Assembly (NCBI RefSeq): GCF_006064855.1 | Contig: NZ_CP040753.1 | Location: forward strand, 2,836,001-2,900,000 | Direction of reading: 5' to 3' | DNA: 64,000 nt | DNA from: Sulfitobacter sp. BSw21498 | GTDB lineage: Bacteria; Pseudomonadota; Alphaproteobacteria; Rhodobacterales; Rhodobacteraceae | In this document: positions 18,043 to 25,625 of the stretch, one piece after another | Numbering within the stretch: the first letter of the stretch is position 1 | How the letters are laid out: each line of letters starts with the position of its first letter | Notes under the pieces: model-generated | Seen by the model: the letters and a program-made list of their open reading frames with translations, nothing else | What the model was told of the DNA's origin: nothing | Database searches by the model: none | Made by a program: the position numbers and the translations under genes

Positions 18043-19044
18043 TCAGCTGATGGCGTGACGATGGCTTGCGGAATAGCTGCCCGACACATGGTGGTCGAGC
18101 TGGCGTTCGATGTCGCCCAACAGCGACGACGCCCCGAAACGGAACAGGTCAGGCTGCAACCAGCGGTCGCCCAATTCCTCTTTCATCATGGCAAGATAGA
18201 CCAGTGCGTCCTTGGCTTTCGAGATCCCGCCCGCAGGTTTATAGCCGACGCGGAAGCCGGTGCGGTCGAAATAGTCGCGGATCGCGCGGATCATCACGAG
18301 GGTCACGGGCAGGGTCGCATTGACGCTTTCCTTGCCGGTCGAGGTCTTGATGAAATCCGCCCCTGCCATCATGCAGATCAGCGACGCACGCGCGACGTTG
18401 CGCAGGCTGCCCAACTCTCCGGTCGCAAGGATCGCTTTGACGTGGGCGTCACCGCATGCGGCGCGGAAGGCACGCATTTCATCATAAAGCGCCTGCCAGT
18501 CGCCCGATAGGACATGGCGGCGCGAAATAACGATGTCGATCTCGGCGGCTCCTGCGGCGACGCTCATCTCGATCTCGCGCAGGCGCAGCTCGAACGGGGA
18601 CAGCCCGGCGGGAAAACCGGTGGACACTGCAGCTATCGGGATGCCGGTGCCTTCAAGTGCTGCTTTGGCGGGGGCGATCATCTCGTGGTAGACACAGACC
18701 GCGCCCACGGTGATCCGCGACATGCCAAGCGCGTCCAGCAAAGCGGGTGCAATCGGCTGACGGGCCTTGGCGCACAGCCGTTCCACGCGGCGGGCAGTGT
18801 CATCGCCCGATAGCGTCGTTAGATCGATGCAGCTGACGGCGCGCAGCAGCCACGCGGCTTGATGGTCTTTTTTCACGGACCGGCGTGCGGGCAGGCCAGC
18901 GGCACGACGCTCTACCGCAGAGGTGTTTACCTGCACGGCGCGCACCCAATCCATATCCAGCGGCATCCCCGGATTGCGGGGTTCAGTCACCTGCGGCAGG
19001 TGGCTTTGTGCCAGTTCGGTCGGGTTGTTTACATGCGTGGACAT
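18043..19044 (-). CDS. deoC: deoxyribose-phosphate aldolase
   Basis: 333 aa, a long DeoC (E. coli 259 aa) with about 60 extra N-terminal residues. The Schiff-base lysine lies in GADFIKTSTGKESVNAT; other markers are SCIDLTTLSGDDT, VCVYHEMI, EIDIVISRRHVLSGDW and FRVGYKPAGGISKAKDAL, which holds the second lysine. It cleaves 2-deoxyribose-5-phosphate into glyceraldehyde-3-phosphate and acetaldehyde. The downstream aldehyde dehydrogenase would remove the acetaldehyde. No deoA or deoB is in the window. uraH lies 93 nt upstream on the same strand. Confidence 0.94.
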   Translation of the reverse strand: MSTHVNNPTELAQSHLPQVTEPRNPGMPLDMDWVRAVQVNTSAVERRAAGLPARRSVKKDHQAAWLLRAVSCIDLTTLSGDDTARRVERLCAKARQPIAPALLDALGMSRITVGAVCVYHEMIAPAKAALEGTGIPIAAVSTGFPAGLSPFELRLREIEMSVAAGAAEIDIVISRRHVLSGDWQALYDEMRAFRAACGDAHVKAILATGELGSLRNVARASLICMMAGADFIKTSTGKESVNATLPVTLVMIRAIRDYFDRTGFRVGYKPAGGISKAKDALVYLAMMKEELGDRWLQPDLFRFGASSLLGDIERQLDHHVSGSYSASHRHAIS

Positions 19045-19137
19045 GGGCGCTTTCCTGTCTGATCAGACAGTCAATGTGCCACGGGGCAAGCGCGCAATGC
19101 AAGCATCGCGCCCTCACGTCACATCTGGCAGTGGCGT

Positions 19138-19497
19138 TCAGCTGCCGCGATAGGTGGAATACCCGAAAGGCGATAGCAAAAGCGGCACGTGGTAATGCGC
19201 GTCCGTGTCCGAAATGCCAAAACGCAGCGGTACTTGGTCAAGGAACCGCGGTGACTCGGGCTCTGCCCCGATCGCGTCGAGATAGCCTCCGGCGTCGAAC
19301 ACCAGCTCGTACGTGCCGGCTGCAAACTGGCCTTTGGGCAGAATCGGCGTGTCGGTGCGTCCGTCGGCATTTGTGCTCATTTGAACCAGCTTCATGCGGT
19401 TGGTCCCTTCGATCCGGTACAGCGTGATCTCCATCCCCCCTGCGGGGCGTCCGCGTGCGGTGTCCAGAACATGCGTCGTCAAGTAGCCGTTTGCCAT
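19138..19497 (-). CDS. uraH: 5-hydroxyisourate hydrolase
   Basis: 119 aa, the usual length for transthyretin-like hydrolases. The N-terminal motif [16 protein letters not shown] holds the active-site His, ITLYRIEG and RTDTPILP follow, and the C-terminal tetrapeptide YRGS is the family hallmark. It hydrolyses 5-hydroxyisourate, the product of PuuD, to OHCU. It is divergent from the puuE operon that holds the other urate genes, and they share the 595-bp control region. Confidence 0.96.
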   Translation of the reverse strand: MANGYLTTHVLDTARGRPAGGMEITLYRIEGTNRMKLVQMSTNADGRTDTPILPKGQFAAGTYELVFDAGGYLDAIGAEPESPRFLDQVPLRFGISDTDAHYHVPLLLSPFGYSTYRGS

Positions 19498-19646
19498 GAG
19501 TAGGGTCTTTCCTGATCCGTTGAACCCTTACGATAGGCAGGTGTCACGGCAGGTCAATGGCGGATCAGCGGGGAAGGCCGAGGGGTGGGAAAAGCCTGCG
19601 ATTCGGGGGGCGGCGAAAAAATATGCACATACCGATTCGTTTTTGC

Positions 19647-19688
19647 TTGAGCCGCGAATCATCCTGAGCCTATATGGTAGACAACATA
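19647..19688 (+). promoter_or_regulatory. candidate promoter with overlapping GntR-like operator
   Basis: TTGAGC (19647-19652) and TATATG (19671-19676) are 18 nt apart. An imperfect palindrome TATGGTAGACAACATA (19673-19688) overlaps the -10 and the expected start. Read on the other strand its core TTGTCTACCA is close to the TTGTATACAA-type sites of FadR/VanR-class GntR regulators. It could control the puuE operon, uraH, or both. No regulator gene lies in the window. Confidence 0.4.
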
Positions 19689-19951
19689 CAATCGGAGGTG
19701 TCGCCTGCCAGCGATCCATACAATCCGAATATGTATTCTGGGGGACAGAATTCTTATGATCGGGCAAGCCGCATCTGGTGCGGCGATCATTGGGCAGGGG
19801 CCGGCAGGACTCGTGTTGCATAGCGCAGCAAGAGCGGCCCCTTCCACTCACCTTCCCGCCCGATTTTATCCCCGCATGTGTTTTAGTTTCAGGCCGGCCA
19901 GCGCCTTAGAACTTTCGGTATAAGAGAGCAGGGCCACTCGAGCCGATCTGG

Positions 19952-19987
19952 CAGCCAGCCAACCTTCTGTAAGGGGGTGGCTGGCTG
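19952..19987 (+). repeat. inverted repeat in the puuE leader
   Basis: CAGCCAGCCA (19952-19961) and its exact complement TGGCTGGCTG (19978-19987) flank 16 nt that contain a further CCTT/AAGG pairing. The result is a stable hairpin about 105 nt before puuE. There is no T run on either strand, so it is not a simple intrinsic terminator. A regulatory or protective leader structure is possible. Confidence 0.45.
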
Positions 19988-20047
19988 TACATTGCGAAAA
20001 ATCAGTGCCAGAAAACTGTAGGTTGAACAAAACAATCGGCCCACAGT

Positions 20048-20095
20048 GCGAGGTTTCCCTTTGCAGGCGGGCGCTGACCAAAGGACGATCTCATG
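20048..20095 (+). promoter_or_regulatory. candidate riboswitch-like hairpin sequestering the puuE ribosome site
   Basis: CCTTTGCAG (20058-20066) can pair with CTG (20074-20076) and CAAAGG (20079-20084), leaving a two-base AC bulge and a 7-nt loop. This buries the AAAGGA ribosome site of puuE. An outer GAG/CTC pairing reaches to the start codon. Xanthine-sensing NMT1-motif riboswitches are known to overlap ribosome sites in front of urate and ureide genes of proteobacteria. I cannot verify the NMT1 consensus from memory, so that class is a suggestion only. Confidence 0.35.
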
Positions 20096-21505
20096 ACACG
20101 TTACCCTCGTGATTTTCACGGCTACGGCCCGACACCGCCTGACGCTCAATGGCCGGGAGGGGCGCGGATCGCTGTACAATTTGTGCTGAATTACGAAGAG
20201 GGCGGCGAAAACTGTCTGCTCCACGGGGACGCCGCATCAGAGGCATTCTTGTCCGAGATCGTCGGGGCCGCCCCTTGGCCGGGGCAGCGTCACTGGAATA
20301 TGGAATCTATCTACGACTACGGCGCGCGAGCGGGGTTCTGGCGGCTGCACCGCCTGTTCACCGGTGCCAATATTCCCGTCACCGTCTATGGTGTCGCCAC
20401 CGCCTTGGCGCGGTCCCCCCAGCAGGTAGAGGCAATGACCCAAGCCGACTGGGAGATCGCAAGCCACGGGCTGAAGTGGATCGACTACAAGGATCACACC
20501 GCCGAGGTCGAAAGCGCTAACATGGACGAGGCCATCCGTCTCCACCGCGAAGTCGTCGGTCACGCTCCCCGCGGCTGGTACACAGGACGCAGCTCTGTGA
20601 ACACGGTGGCGCTGGCAGCCGAGACAGGCGAATTCGATTATATCTCTGACACATACGACGATGATCTGCCCTACTGGACACAGGTGGCGGGCCGCGATCA
20701 ACTGATCATACCCTATACGCTTGACTGCAACGACATGCGGTTTGCCACGCCGCAGGGCTTTAACTCGGGCGAACAGTTCTACACCTACCTGTGCGATACC
20801 TTCGATGCGCTTTATGCCGAAGGCAGCGCAGGTCAGGGCAAAATGATGTCGGTCGGCTTGCACTGTCGCTTGATCGGGCGCCCGGGGCGGATACAGGCGC
20901 TGAAACGCTTTATCGACTATATCAAAGGGTTCGAGGGCGTCTGGACGCCGCGCCGCATCGATATCGCAGACCATTGGCGCGCGACCCATCCGCCGCAGCC
21001 GCGCCTGCGTCTGGATCAAATGGACCGCGCCAGCTTTGTCGCCAAATTCGGTGGCGTGTTCGAACATTCGCCGTGGATCGCGGAACGCGCCTTCGAGCTT
21101 GAACTCGGGCCTGCGCATAACTCTGTCGCGGGGATTCACAATGCACTGGCGCGGATGTTCCGGTCGGCGACGCGGGCGGAACGCTTGGGCGTGCTGACCG
21201 CGCACCCCGATCTGGCGGGCAAGCTGGCGGCGGCCAAACGGCTGACGGCGGAAAGCACACAGGAGCAAGCCAGCGCCGGGCTGGACGCACTGACCGACGC
21301 CGAGCGTACGCGGTTCGAGACGTTGAACAGCCAATACGTCGCCAAACACGGGTTTCCGTTTATCATCGCGGTCAAGGATCACGACAAGGACGGCATCTTG
21401 CGCCAGTTCGAAACCCGTATCGCCAATGCAACCGAAGATGAATTTACCACCGCATGCGCGCAGGTCGAACGGATCGCACGTCTGCGGCTAGAGGATATGC
21501 TATGA
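20093..21505 (+). CDS. puuE: allantoinase PuuE fused to OHCU decarboxylase
   Basis: 470 aa, two domains. Residues 1-305 are a polysaccharide-deacetylase-like, cofactor-independent allantoinase (YPRDFHGYGPTPPDAQWPGG, NYEEGGENCLLHGD, EIASHGLKWIDY, GWYTGRSSVNTV, GLHCRLIGRPGRIQAL). Residues 310-470 are an OHCU decarboxylase (UraD): FEHSPWIAERAF, VLTAHPDLAGKLA with the catalytic His, and FPFIIAVKDHDKDGIL. One chain thus makes S-allantoin from OHCU and opens it to allantoate, two consecutive steps. It is the first gene of the plus-strand ureide operon and overlaps allE by 4 nt. The ribosome site AAAGGA lies in a possible hairpin. Confidence 0.94.
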   Translation: MTRYPRDFHGYGPTPPDAQWPGGARIAVQFVLNYEEGGENCLLHGDAASEAFLSEIVGAAPWPGQRHWNMESIYDYGARAGFWRLHRLFTGANIPVTVYGVATALARSPQQVEAMTQADWEIASHGLKWIDYKDHTAEVESANMDEAIRLHREVVGHAPRGWYTGRSSVNTVALAAETGEFDYISDTYDDDLPYWTQVAGRDQLIIPYTLDCNDMRFATPQGFNSGEQFYTYLCDTFDALYAEGSAGQGKMMSVGLHCRLIGRPGRIQALKRFIDYIKGFEGVWTPRRIDIADHWRATHPPQPRLRLDQMDRASFVAKFGGVFEHSPWIAERAFELELGPAHNSVAGIHNALARMFRSATRAERLGVLTAHPDLAGKLAAAKRLTAESTQEQASAGLDALTDAERTRFETLNSQYVAKHGFPFIIAVKDHDKDGILRQFETRIANATEDEFTTACAQVERIARLRLEDML

Positions 21506-22317
21506 CCTATGCCTTCCCCCCCGGCGGTCTGCCGGATCAATCCGTGTCGCCCGAAAGCACAGCTGTTTTCACCGATGCCTATGCGGTGATCCCCGCCTCG
21601 GTGCAGCGCGATATCGTGACCAGCCTGTTGCCGGGTTGGAAGAATACACGCGCTTGGGTATTGGCGCGGCCGCTGACCGGATTTGCCGAAACCTTTGCGC
21701 AATACGCGATAGAACTTGCCCTCAATGGTGGCAGCGACACCCCCGAGCCGGACGCACAGGCGCAGGCGGTCTTGTTTGTGGCGACGGGGACGGCGCGGCT
21801 GACGCTGGATGGCGACGCCCACGATCTGGTGGCGGGGTCCTACGCGTATATTCCCCCTGCTACCCCGTGGACGCTGTGGAACACCGGCGATACGCCGTGT
21901 GGTCTCCATTGGGTGCGCAAACGGTATGTCCCTGCCCAAGGGATCGATGCGCCAGATGCGTTCGTCACCCATGACAAGGATGTCGCGCCTATTGCCATGC
22001 CCGATACCGATGGGGCTTGGGCAACCCAGCGTTTTGCCGATCCCAGTGACCTGCGCCACGACATGCACGTCAATATCGTGACCTTCCAGCCGGGCGGTCG
22101 CATTCCGTTTGCGGAAACCCATGTGATGGAACACGGGCTCTATGTCATTCAAGGCACGGCGGATTATTTGCTGAACCGCGACTGGGTGCCGGTAGAAGCG
22201 GGCGATTTCATGTGGTTACGCGCTTTTTGTCCGCAGGCCTGTATCGCGACGGGCGATGAGCCGTTCCGCTATCTCCTGTATAAGGATGTGAACCGCCACA
22301 TGCCGCTGTCGCTATGA
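21502..22317 (+). CDS. allE: (S)-ureidoglycine aminohydrolase
   Basis: 271 aa, two tandem cupin domains. The start overlaps the puuE stop (ATGA); the longer frame is an artefact. Cupin 1 (about 60-125) shows QAVLFVATGTARLTLDGDAHDLVAGSYAYIPP, cupin 2 (about 190-260) shows MHVNIVTFQPGGRIPFAETHVMEHGLYVIQGTADYLLN with likely metal ligands (E, H, H). AllE converts S-ureidoglycine to S-ureidoglycolate and ammonia in the periplasm-independent ureide route. These proteins are often annotated as bifunctional with allantoicase; no allantoicase domain is visible. Confidence 0.92.
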   Translation: MTYAFPPGGLPDQSVSPESTAVFTDAYAVIPASVQRDIVTSLLPGWKNTRAWVLARPLTGFAETFAQYAIELALNGGSDTPEPDAQAQAVLFVATGTARLTLDGDAHDLVAGSYAYIPPATPWTLWNTGDTPCGLHWVRKRYVPAQGIDAPDAFVTHDKDVAPIAMPDTDGAWATQRFADPSDLRHDMHVNIVTFQPGGRIPFAETHVMEHGLYVIQGTADYLLNRDWVPVEAGDFMWLRAFCPQACIATGDEPFRYLLYKDVNRHMPLSL

Positions 22318-22814
22318 CCGGCGCTGCCATGCGCGAGATCGCCGTTCAGCCGCTGACCGCCGCCGCCTTCGCCCCCTTCGGAGAGGTGCTGGACGCCTCT
22401 GGTACACCGGACCGTATCATCAACGCAGGGCTATGCGGACGGCATCATGATCTGGCAGCGCTTGATTTCGGGCCGGAGGGGCGCGCGGGCATCAGCATTT
22501 TTAACGCGCAGGCACGTAGCTTGCCTTACCGGTTGGACCTGCTTGAACGTCACCCCGAAGGATCGCAGGCGTTCCTCCCGCTGTCTGGTCAGCCGTTTCT
22601 TGTCATTGTCGCACCGGACAAAGGCGATGCCCCCGGCACGCCGCTGGCCTTTGTTACCGCGCCTCATCAGGGCGTGAACTTTCGCCGCGGGACATGGCAC
22701 GGCGTGCTTACGCCTTTGGCAGAGCCAGGGCTATTCGCGGTTGTGGACCGCATCGGCACAAGCGCGAACCTTGACGAATACCCGCTGGACCCGCCTTATG
22801 TGATCAAGGGGTAA
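22314..22814 (+). CDS. allA: ureidoglycolate lyase
   Basis: 166 aa. Typical AllA features are the N-terminal VQPLTAAAFAPFGEVLDASG, ERHPEGSQAFLPLSGQPFLVIVAP, the metal and active-site region APHQGVNFRRGTWHGVLTPL and the C-terminal acidic LDEYPL. It splits S-ureidoglycolate into glyoxylate and urea. The ATG overlaps the allE stop by 4 nt, so it is translationally coupled. Length is normal. Confidence 0.95.
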   Translation: MTGAAMREIAVQPLTAAAFAPFGEVLDASGTPDRIINAGLCGRHHDLAALDFGPEGRAGISIFNAQARSLPYRLDLLERHPEGSQAFLPLSGQPFLVIVAPDKGDAPGTPLAFVTAPHQGVNFRRGTWHGVLTPLAEPGLFAVVDRIGTSANLDEYPLDPPYVIKG

Positions 22815-22873
22815 ACCCCGCGCCTAAAAGGACCGCACAAACTGCGGCCAGCGATCAACAAGGGACATTGATT

Positions 22874-24316
22874 ATGACACGCCACGCCATCGGCACGCCG
22901 GAACAACTGCGCGACCCCAATTACATGCCGCCGCTGCATCGCGCCATTCCCTTGGGTGTTCAGCATGTGCTGGCGATGTTTGTGTCAAATGTCACCCCCG
23001 CCATCATCATCGCGGGTGCGGCGGGCTTTGGCTTCGGGTCGAACTCGCCTGACTTTCCCGAACTGCTGTACCTGATCCAGATGTCGATGCTGTTTGCCGG
23101 TGTCGCGACGCTGTTGCAAACGCTGACGCTCGGGCCGGTCGGGGCAGGGCTGCCGATTGTGCAAGGCACATCCTTTGCGTTCATCCCCATCATGATCCCG
23201 CTGGTGGCGGGCAAAGGTGTCGACGGACTGGCTGCCTTGTTTGGCGGCGTGGTGATCGGGGGCATGTTCCACGCGTTTCTGGGGCTGTTTATTGGCAAGA
23301 TCCGCTTTGCATTGCCGCCGCTTGTTACCGGGCTGGTGGTCACGATGATCGGTCTGGCTTTAGTCAAGGTCGGCATTCAATACGCCGCAGGTGGGGTGCC
23401 GGCAATTGGCACGCCGGCCTATGGCAGCCTGCTGAACTGGTCAGCCGCGCTGGTGGTGATCTTTGTTACGCTGGGGGTCAAGTTTTTCACCCGCGGGATG
23501 CTGTCCATTTCCGCGGTGCTGATCGGATTGATCGTAGGCTACGTCTATGCACTGGCCGTCGGGATGCTCAGCTTTGGGGATATCAGCGGGTCATGGTCAC
23601 GGTCCGCCGCCTTTGCACTGCCCAACCCGCTGAAATACGGGTTCGAATTTTCGGCCGCAGCGATCATCGGCTTTTGCTTGATGGCGTTCATTTCGGCGAT
23701 TGAAACCGTGGGCGACGTCGCAGGGATCACCAAAGGCGGCGCGGGCCGCGAAGCGACGGATAGCGAAATTCAGGGCGCGACCTATGCCGACGGGATCGGG
23801 TCAGCTATTGCGGGCATCTTTGGTGGCCTGCCCAACACATCGTTCAGCCAGAACGTCGGCCTGATCGCGATGACCGGCGTCATGAGCCGCCATGTCGTCA
23901 CCATCGGCGCGTTGTTCCTGATCGTCTGTGGGCTCGTCCCCAAGGTGGGCGGCGTGATCCGTACCATCCCGATCGAGGTGTTGGGCGGCGGGGTCATCGT
24001 GATGTTCGGCATGGTTGTGGCGGCGGGCATGTCGATGCTGTCGGATGTGGACTGGAACCGCCGCAATATGGTGATCTTCGCCATCTCGATCTCGATCGGT
24101 CTGGGGCTGCAGCTGGAGCCGGGTGCGGTGCAACACCTGCCTGACACGGCCAGGATTCTGCTGACCAGCGGACTGCTTCCCGCCGCTCTGATTGCTATTG
24201 TGCTGAACCTGCTTCTGCCCGAAGAACTGGCCGAGGAATCAACCGAGGAAGTCTCGGGCGGGTTGTCGGGCAGCTCCAAAGGCACGCTGCCGCATACAAC
24301 CAAGACACGTCACTAA
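22874..24316 (+). CDS. NCS2 family nucleobase:cation symporter (urate/xanthine permease)
   Basis: 480 aa with 12-14 predicted membrane helices. The NCS2 signature is present in PNTSFSQNVGLIAMTGVMSRHV (about residues 317-338, Q-N-x-G-x4-T-G), and QGTSFAFIPIMIPL and IETVGDVAGITKGG are the substrate-site segments. The ATG at 22874 follows AAGGGAC; two codons earlier a TTG is an alternative. A place inside the ureide operon, right before puuD, points to uptake of urate or xanthine. The C-terminal tail is hydrophilic and cytoplasmic. Confidence 0.92.
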   Translation: MTRHAIGTPEQLRDPNYMPPLHRAIPLGVQHVLAMFVSNVTPAIIIAGAAGFGFGSNSPDFPELLYLIQMSMLFAGVATLLQTLTLGPVGAGLPIVQGTSFAFIPIMIPLVAGKGVDGLAALFGGVVIGGMFHAFLGLFIGKIRFALPPLVTGLVVTMIGLALVKVGIQYAAGGVPAIGTPAYGSLLNWSAALVVIFVTLGVKFFTRGMLSISAVLIGLIVGYVYALAVGMLSFGDISGSWSRSAAFALPNPLKYGFEFSAAAIIGFCLMAFISAIETVGDVAGITKGGAGREATDSEIQGATYADGIGSAIAGIFGGLPNTSFSQNVGLIAMTGVMSRHVVTIGALFLIVCGLVPKVGGVIRTIPIEVLGGGVIVMFGMVVAAGMSMLSDVDWNRRNMVIFAISISIGLGLQLEPGAVQHLPDTARILLTSGLLPAALIAIVLNLLLPEELAEESTEEVSGGLSGSSKGTLPHTTKTRH

Positions 24317-24328
24317 GGAGCTACCCCC

Positions 24329-25552
24329 ATGTACGATATGGCCGCCATTGGCGCTTGGATCGAGTTTGCCGTTCGCTGGGTGCATGTCATCACGGCCATT
24401 GCGTGGATCGGGTCGTCGTTCTACTTCATCGCGCTGGATCTGGGCCTGCACCGCGACCGCAACCTCAAAACCGGCGCAGACGGGGAAGAGTGGCAGGTCC
24501 ACGGCGGCGGGTTCTATCACGTCCAAAAGTATCTGGTGGCACCTGCGCAGATGCCCGACGATCTGATCTGGTTCAAATGGGAAAGCTATTCGACCTGGCT
24601 CTCGGGCTTTGCGTTGCTGATCCTGGTCTACTACCTCGGGGCCGAATTCTATCTTGTTGATCCCAGTGTTGCAGAGCTGGCGAACTGGCAGGCGGTGGGG
24701 ATTTCCCTGCTGTCGCTTGGCTTTGGCTGGCTGGTCTACGATCAAATTTGCAAAAGCAAATTCGGCGACAACAACACGCGGCTGATGATCGGCCTGTATG
24801 TGATCCTCGTGGGGATGGCCTATTTCTATACGTCAGTCTTTTCGGGGCGCGCAGCGCTGCTGCATCTGGGGGCTTTCACCGCGACGATCATGTCGGCAAA
24901 CGTGTTTTTCATCATCATGCCGAACCAGCGGATCGTGGTGGCCGACCTCAAGGCGGGGCGGGTGCCGGATGCGAAATACGGCAAGATCGCCAAACAGCGC
25001 AGCACGCATAATAACTATCTGACGTTGCCGGTGATCTTCCTGATGCTCAGCAACCACTACCCACTGGCATTTGCGTCGGAAATGAACTGGCTGATCGCGG
25101 CGCTGGTATTCCTGATGGGGGTCACAATCCGCCACTACTTTAACAGCTTGCACGCGCGTCAGGGCAACCCGACGTGGACATGGGCGGTCACCGCGCTGTT
25201 GTTCGTCACGATCATGTGGCTGTCGACTGCGCCCATGTTCCGCAGTGTCGAACCCGAAAAGGCCACGGGCCCTGCGCTACGCTTTGCCCAAGCCGAAGGG
25301 TTCGACCGGGTGCATGACATCGTGCGTGGCCGGTGCAGCATGTGCCACGCCGCAGAACCGGCGTGGGACGGGCTGCTCTGGCCGCCGAAATCCGTCCGGC
25401 TCGAGACCGAACACCAGATCGCCAGCGCCGCGAAACAGATCTATTTGCAAGCGGGTGTGACAGATGCGATGCCCCCTGCAAACCTGAGCCATATGCAGGC
25501 CAGCGAACGCGCCGAGATTGTCGCCTGGTTCAACGCGGCCACACAGGATTAA
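24329..25552 (+). CDS. puuD: urate hydroxylase PuuD, membrane-bound with cytochrome c domain
   Basis: 407 aa. Residues 1-300 hold about eight membrane helices with the PuuD signatures WVHVITAIAWIGSSFYFIALD, HGGGFYHVQKY and WFKWESYSTWLSGFALL; conserved histidines may bind heme. The C-terminal 90 residues form a c-type cytochrome with CSMCH at about 336-340 and a possible Met ligand in DAMPPANLSHMQ. PuuD oxidises urate to 5-hydroxyisourate and passes electrons to the respiratory chain instead of making peroxide. It is the last gene of the operon; its product is the substrate of UraH. Confidence 0.95.
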   Translation: MYDMAAIGAWIEFAVRWVHVITAIAWIGSSFYFIALDLGLHRDRNLKTGADGEEWQVHGGGFYHVQKYLVAPAQMPDDLIWFKWESYSTWLSGFALLILVYYLGAEFYLVDPSVAELANWQAVGISLLSLGFGWLVYDQICKSKFGDNNTRLMIGLYVILVGMAYFYTSVFSGRAALLHLGAFTATIMSANVFFIIMPNQRIVVADLKAGRVPDAKYGKIAKQRSTHNNYLTLPVIFLMLSNHYPLAFASEMNWLIAALVFLMGVTIRHYFNSLHARQGNPTWTWAVTALLFVTIMWLSTAPMFRSVEPEKATGPALRFAQAEGFDRVHDIVRGRCSMCHAAEPAWDGLLWPPKSVRLETEHQIASAAKQIYLQAGVTDAMPPANLSHMQASERAEIVAWFNAATQD

Positions 25553-25625
25553 CACCGCCGACAGGCGTTAACCGTCTCTATTCGCGGCTTTCAGAATCGC
25601 GCGCCTCTATGCTAGGTCTAGCCGC

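Larger units (their letters stand above)
19498..20092. other. 595-bp divergent control region between uraH and puuE
   Basis: No convincing gene is present. From left to right I see: a promoter-like pair with an overlapping GntR-like palindrome (19647-19688), a small inverted repeat around a GGGGGA ribosome-like site (19735-19751), a 55-codon open frame (19756-19923) with a FAD-type glycine motif, a 10-bp perfect inverted repeat (19952-19987), and a hairpin that includes the puuE ribosome site (20058-20084). The sequence is less G+C rich than the flanking genes over 19600-19760. Confidence 0.6.

Noticed and set aside
19528..19851. 107-codon minus-strand frame in the uraH-puuE gap
   Set aside because: Cys- and Arg-rich with no ribosome site or domain, and it crosses promoter-like and palindromic sequence.
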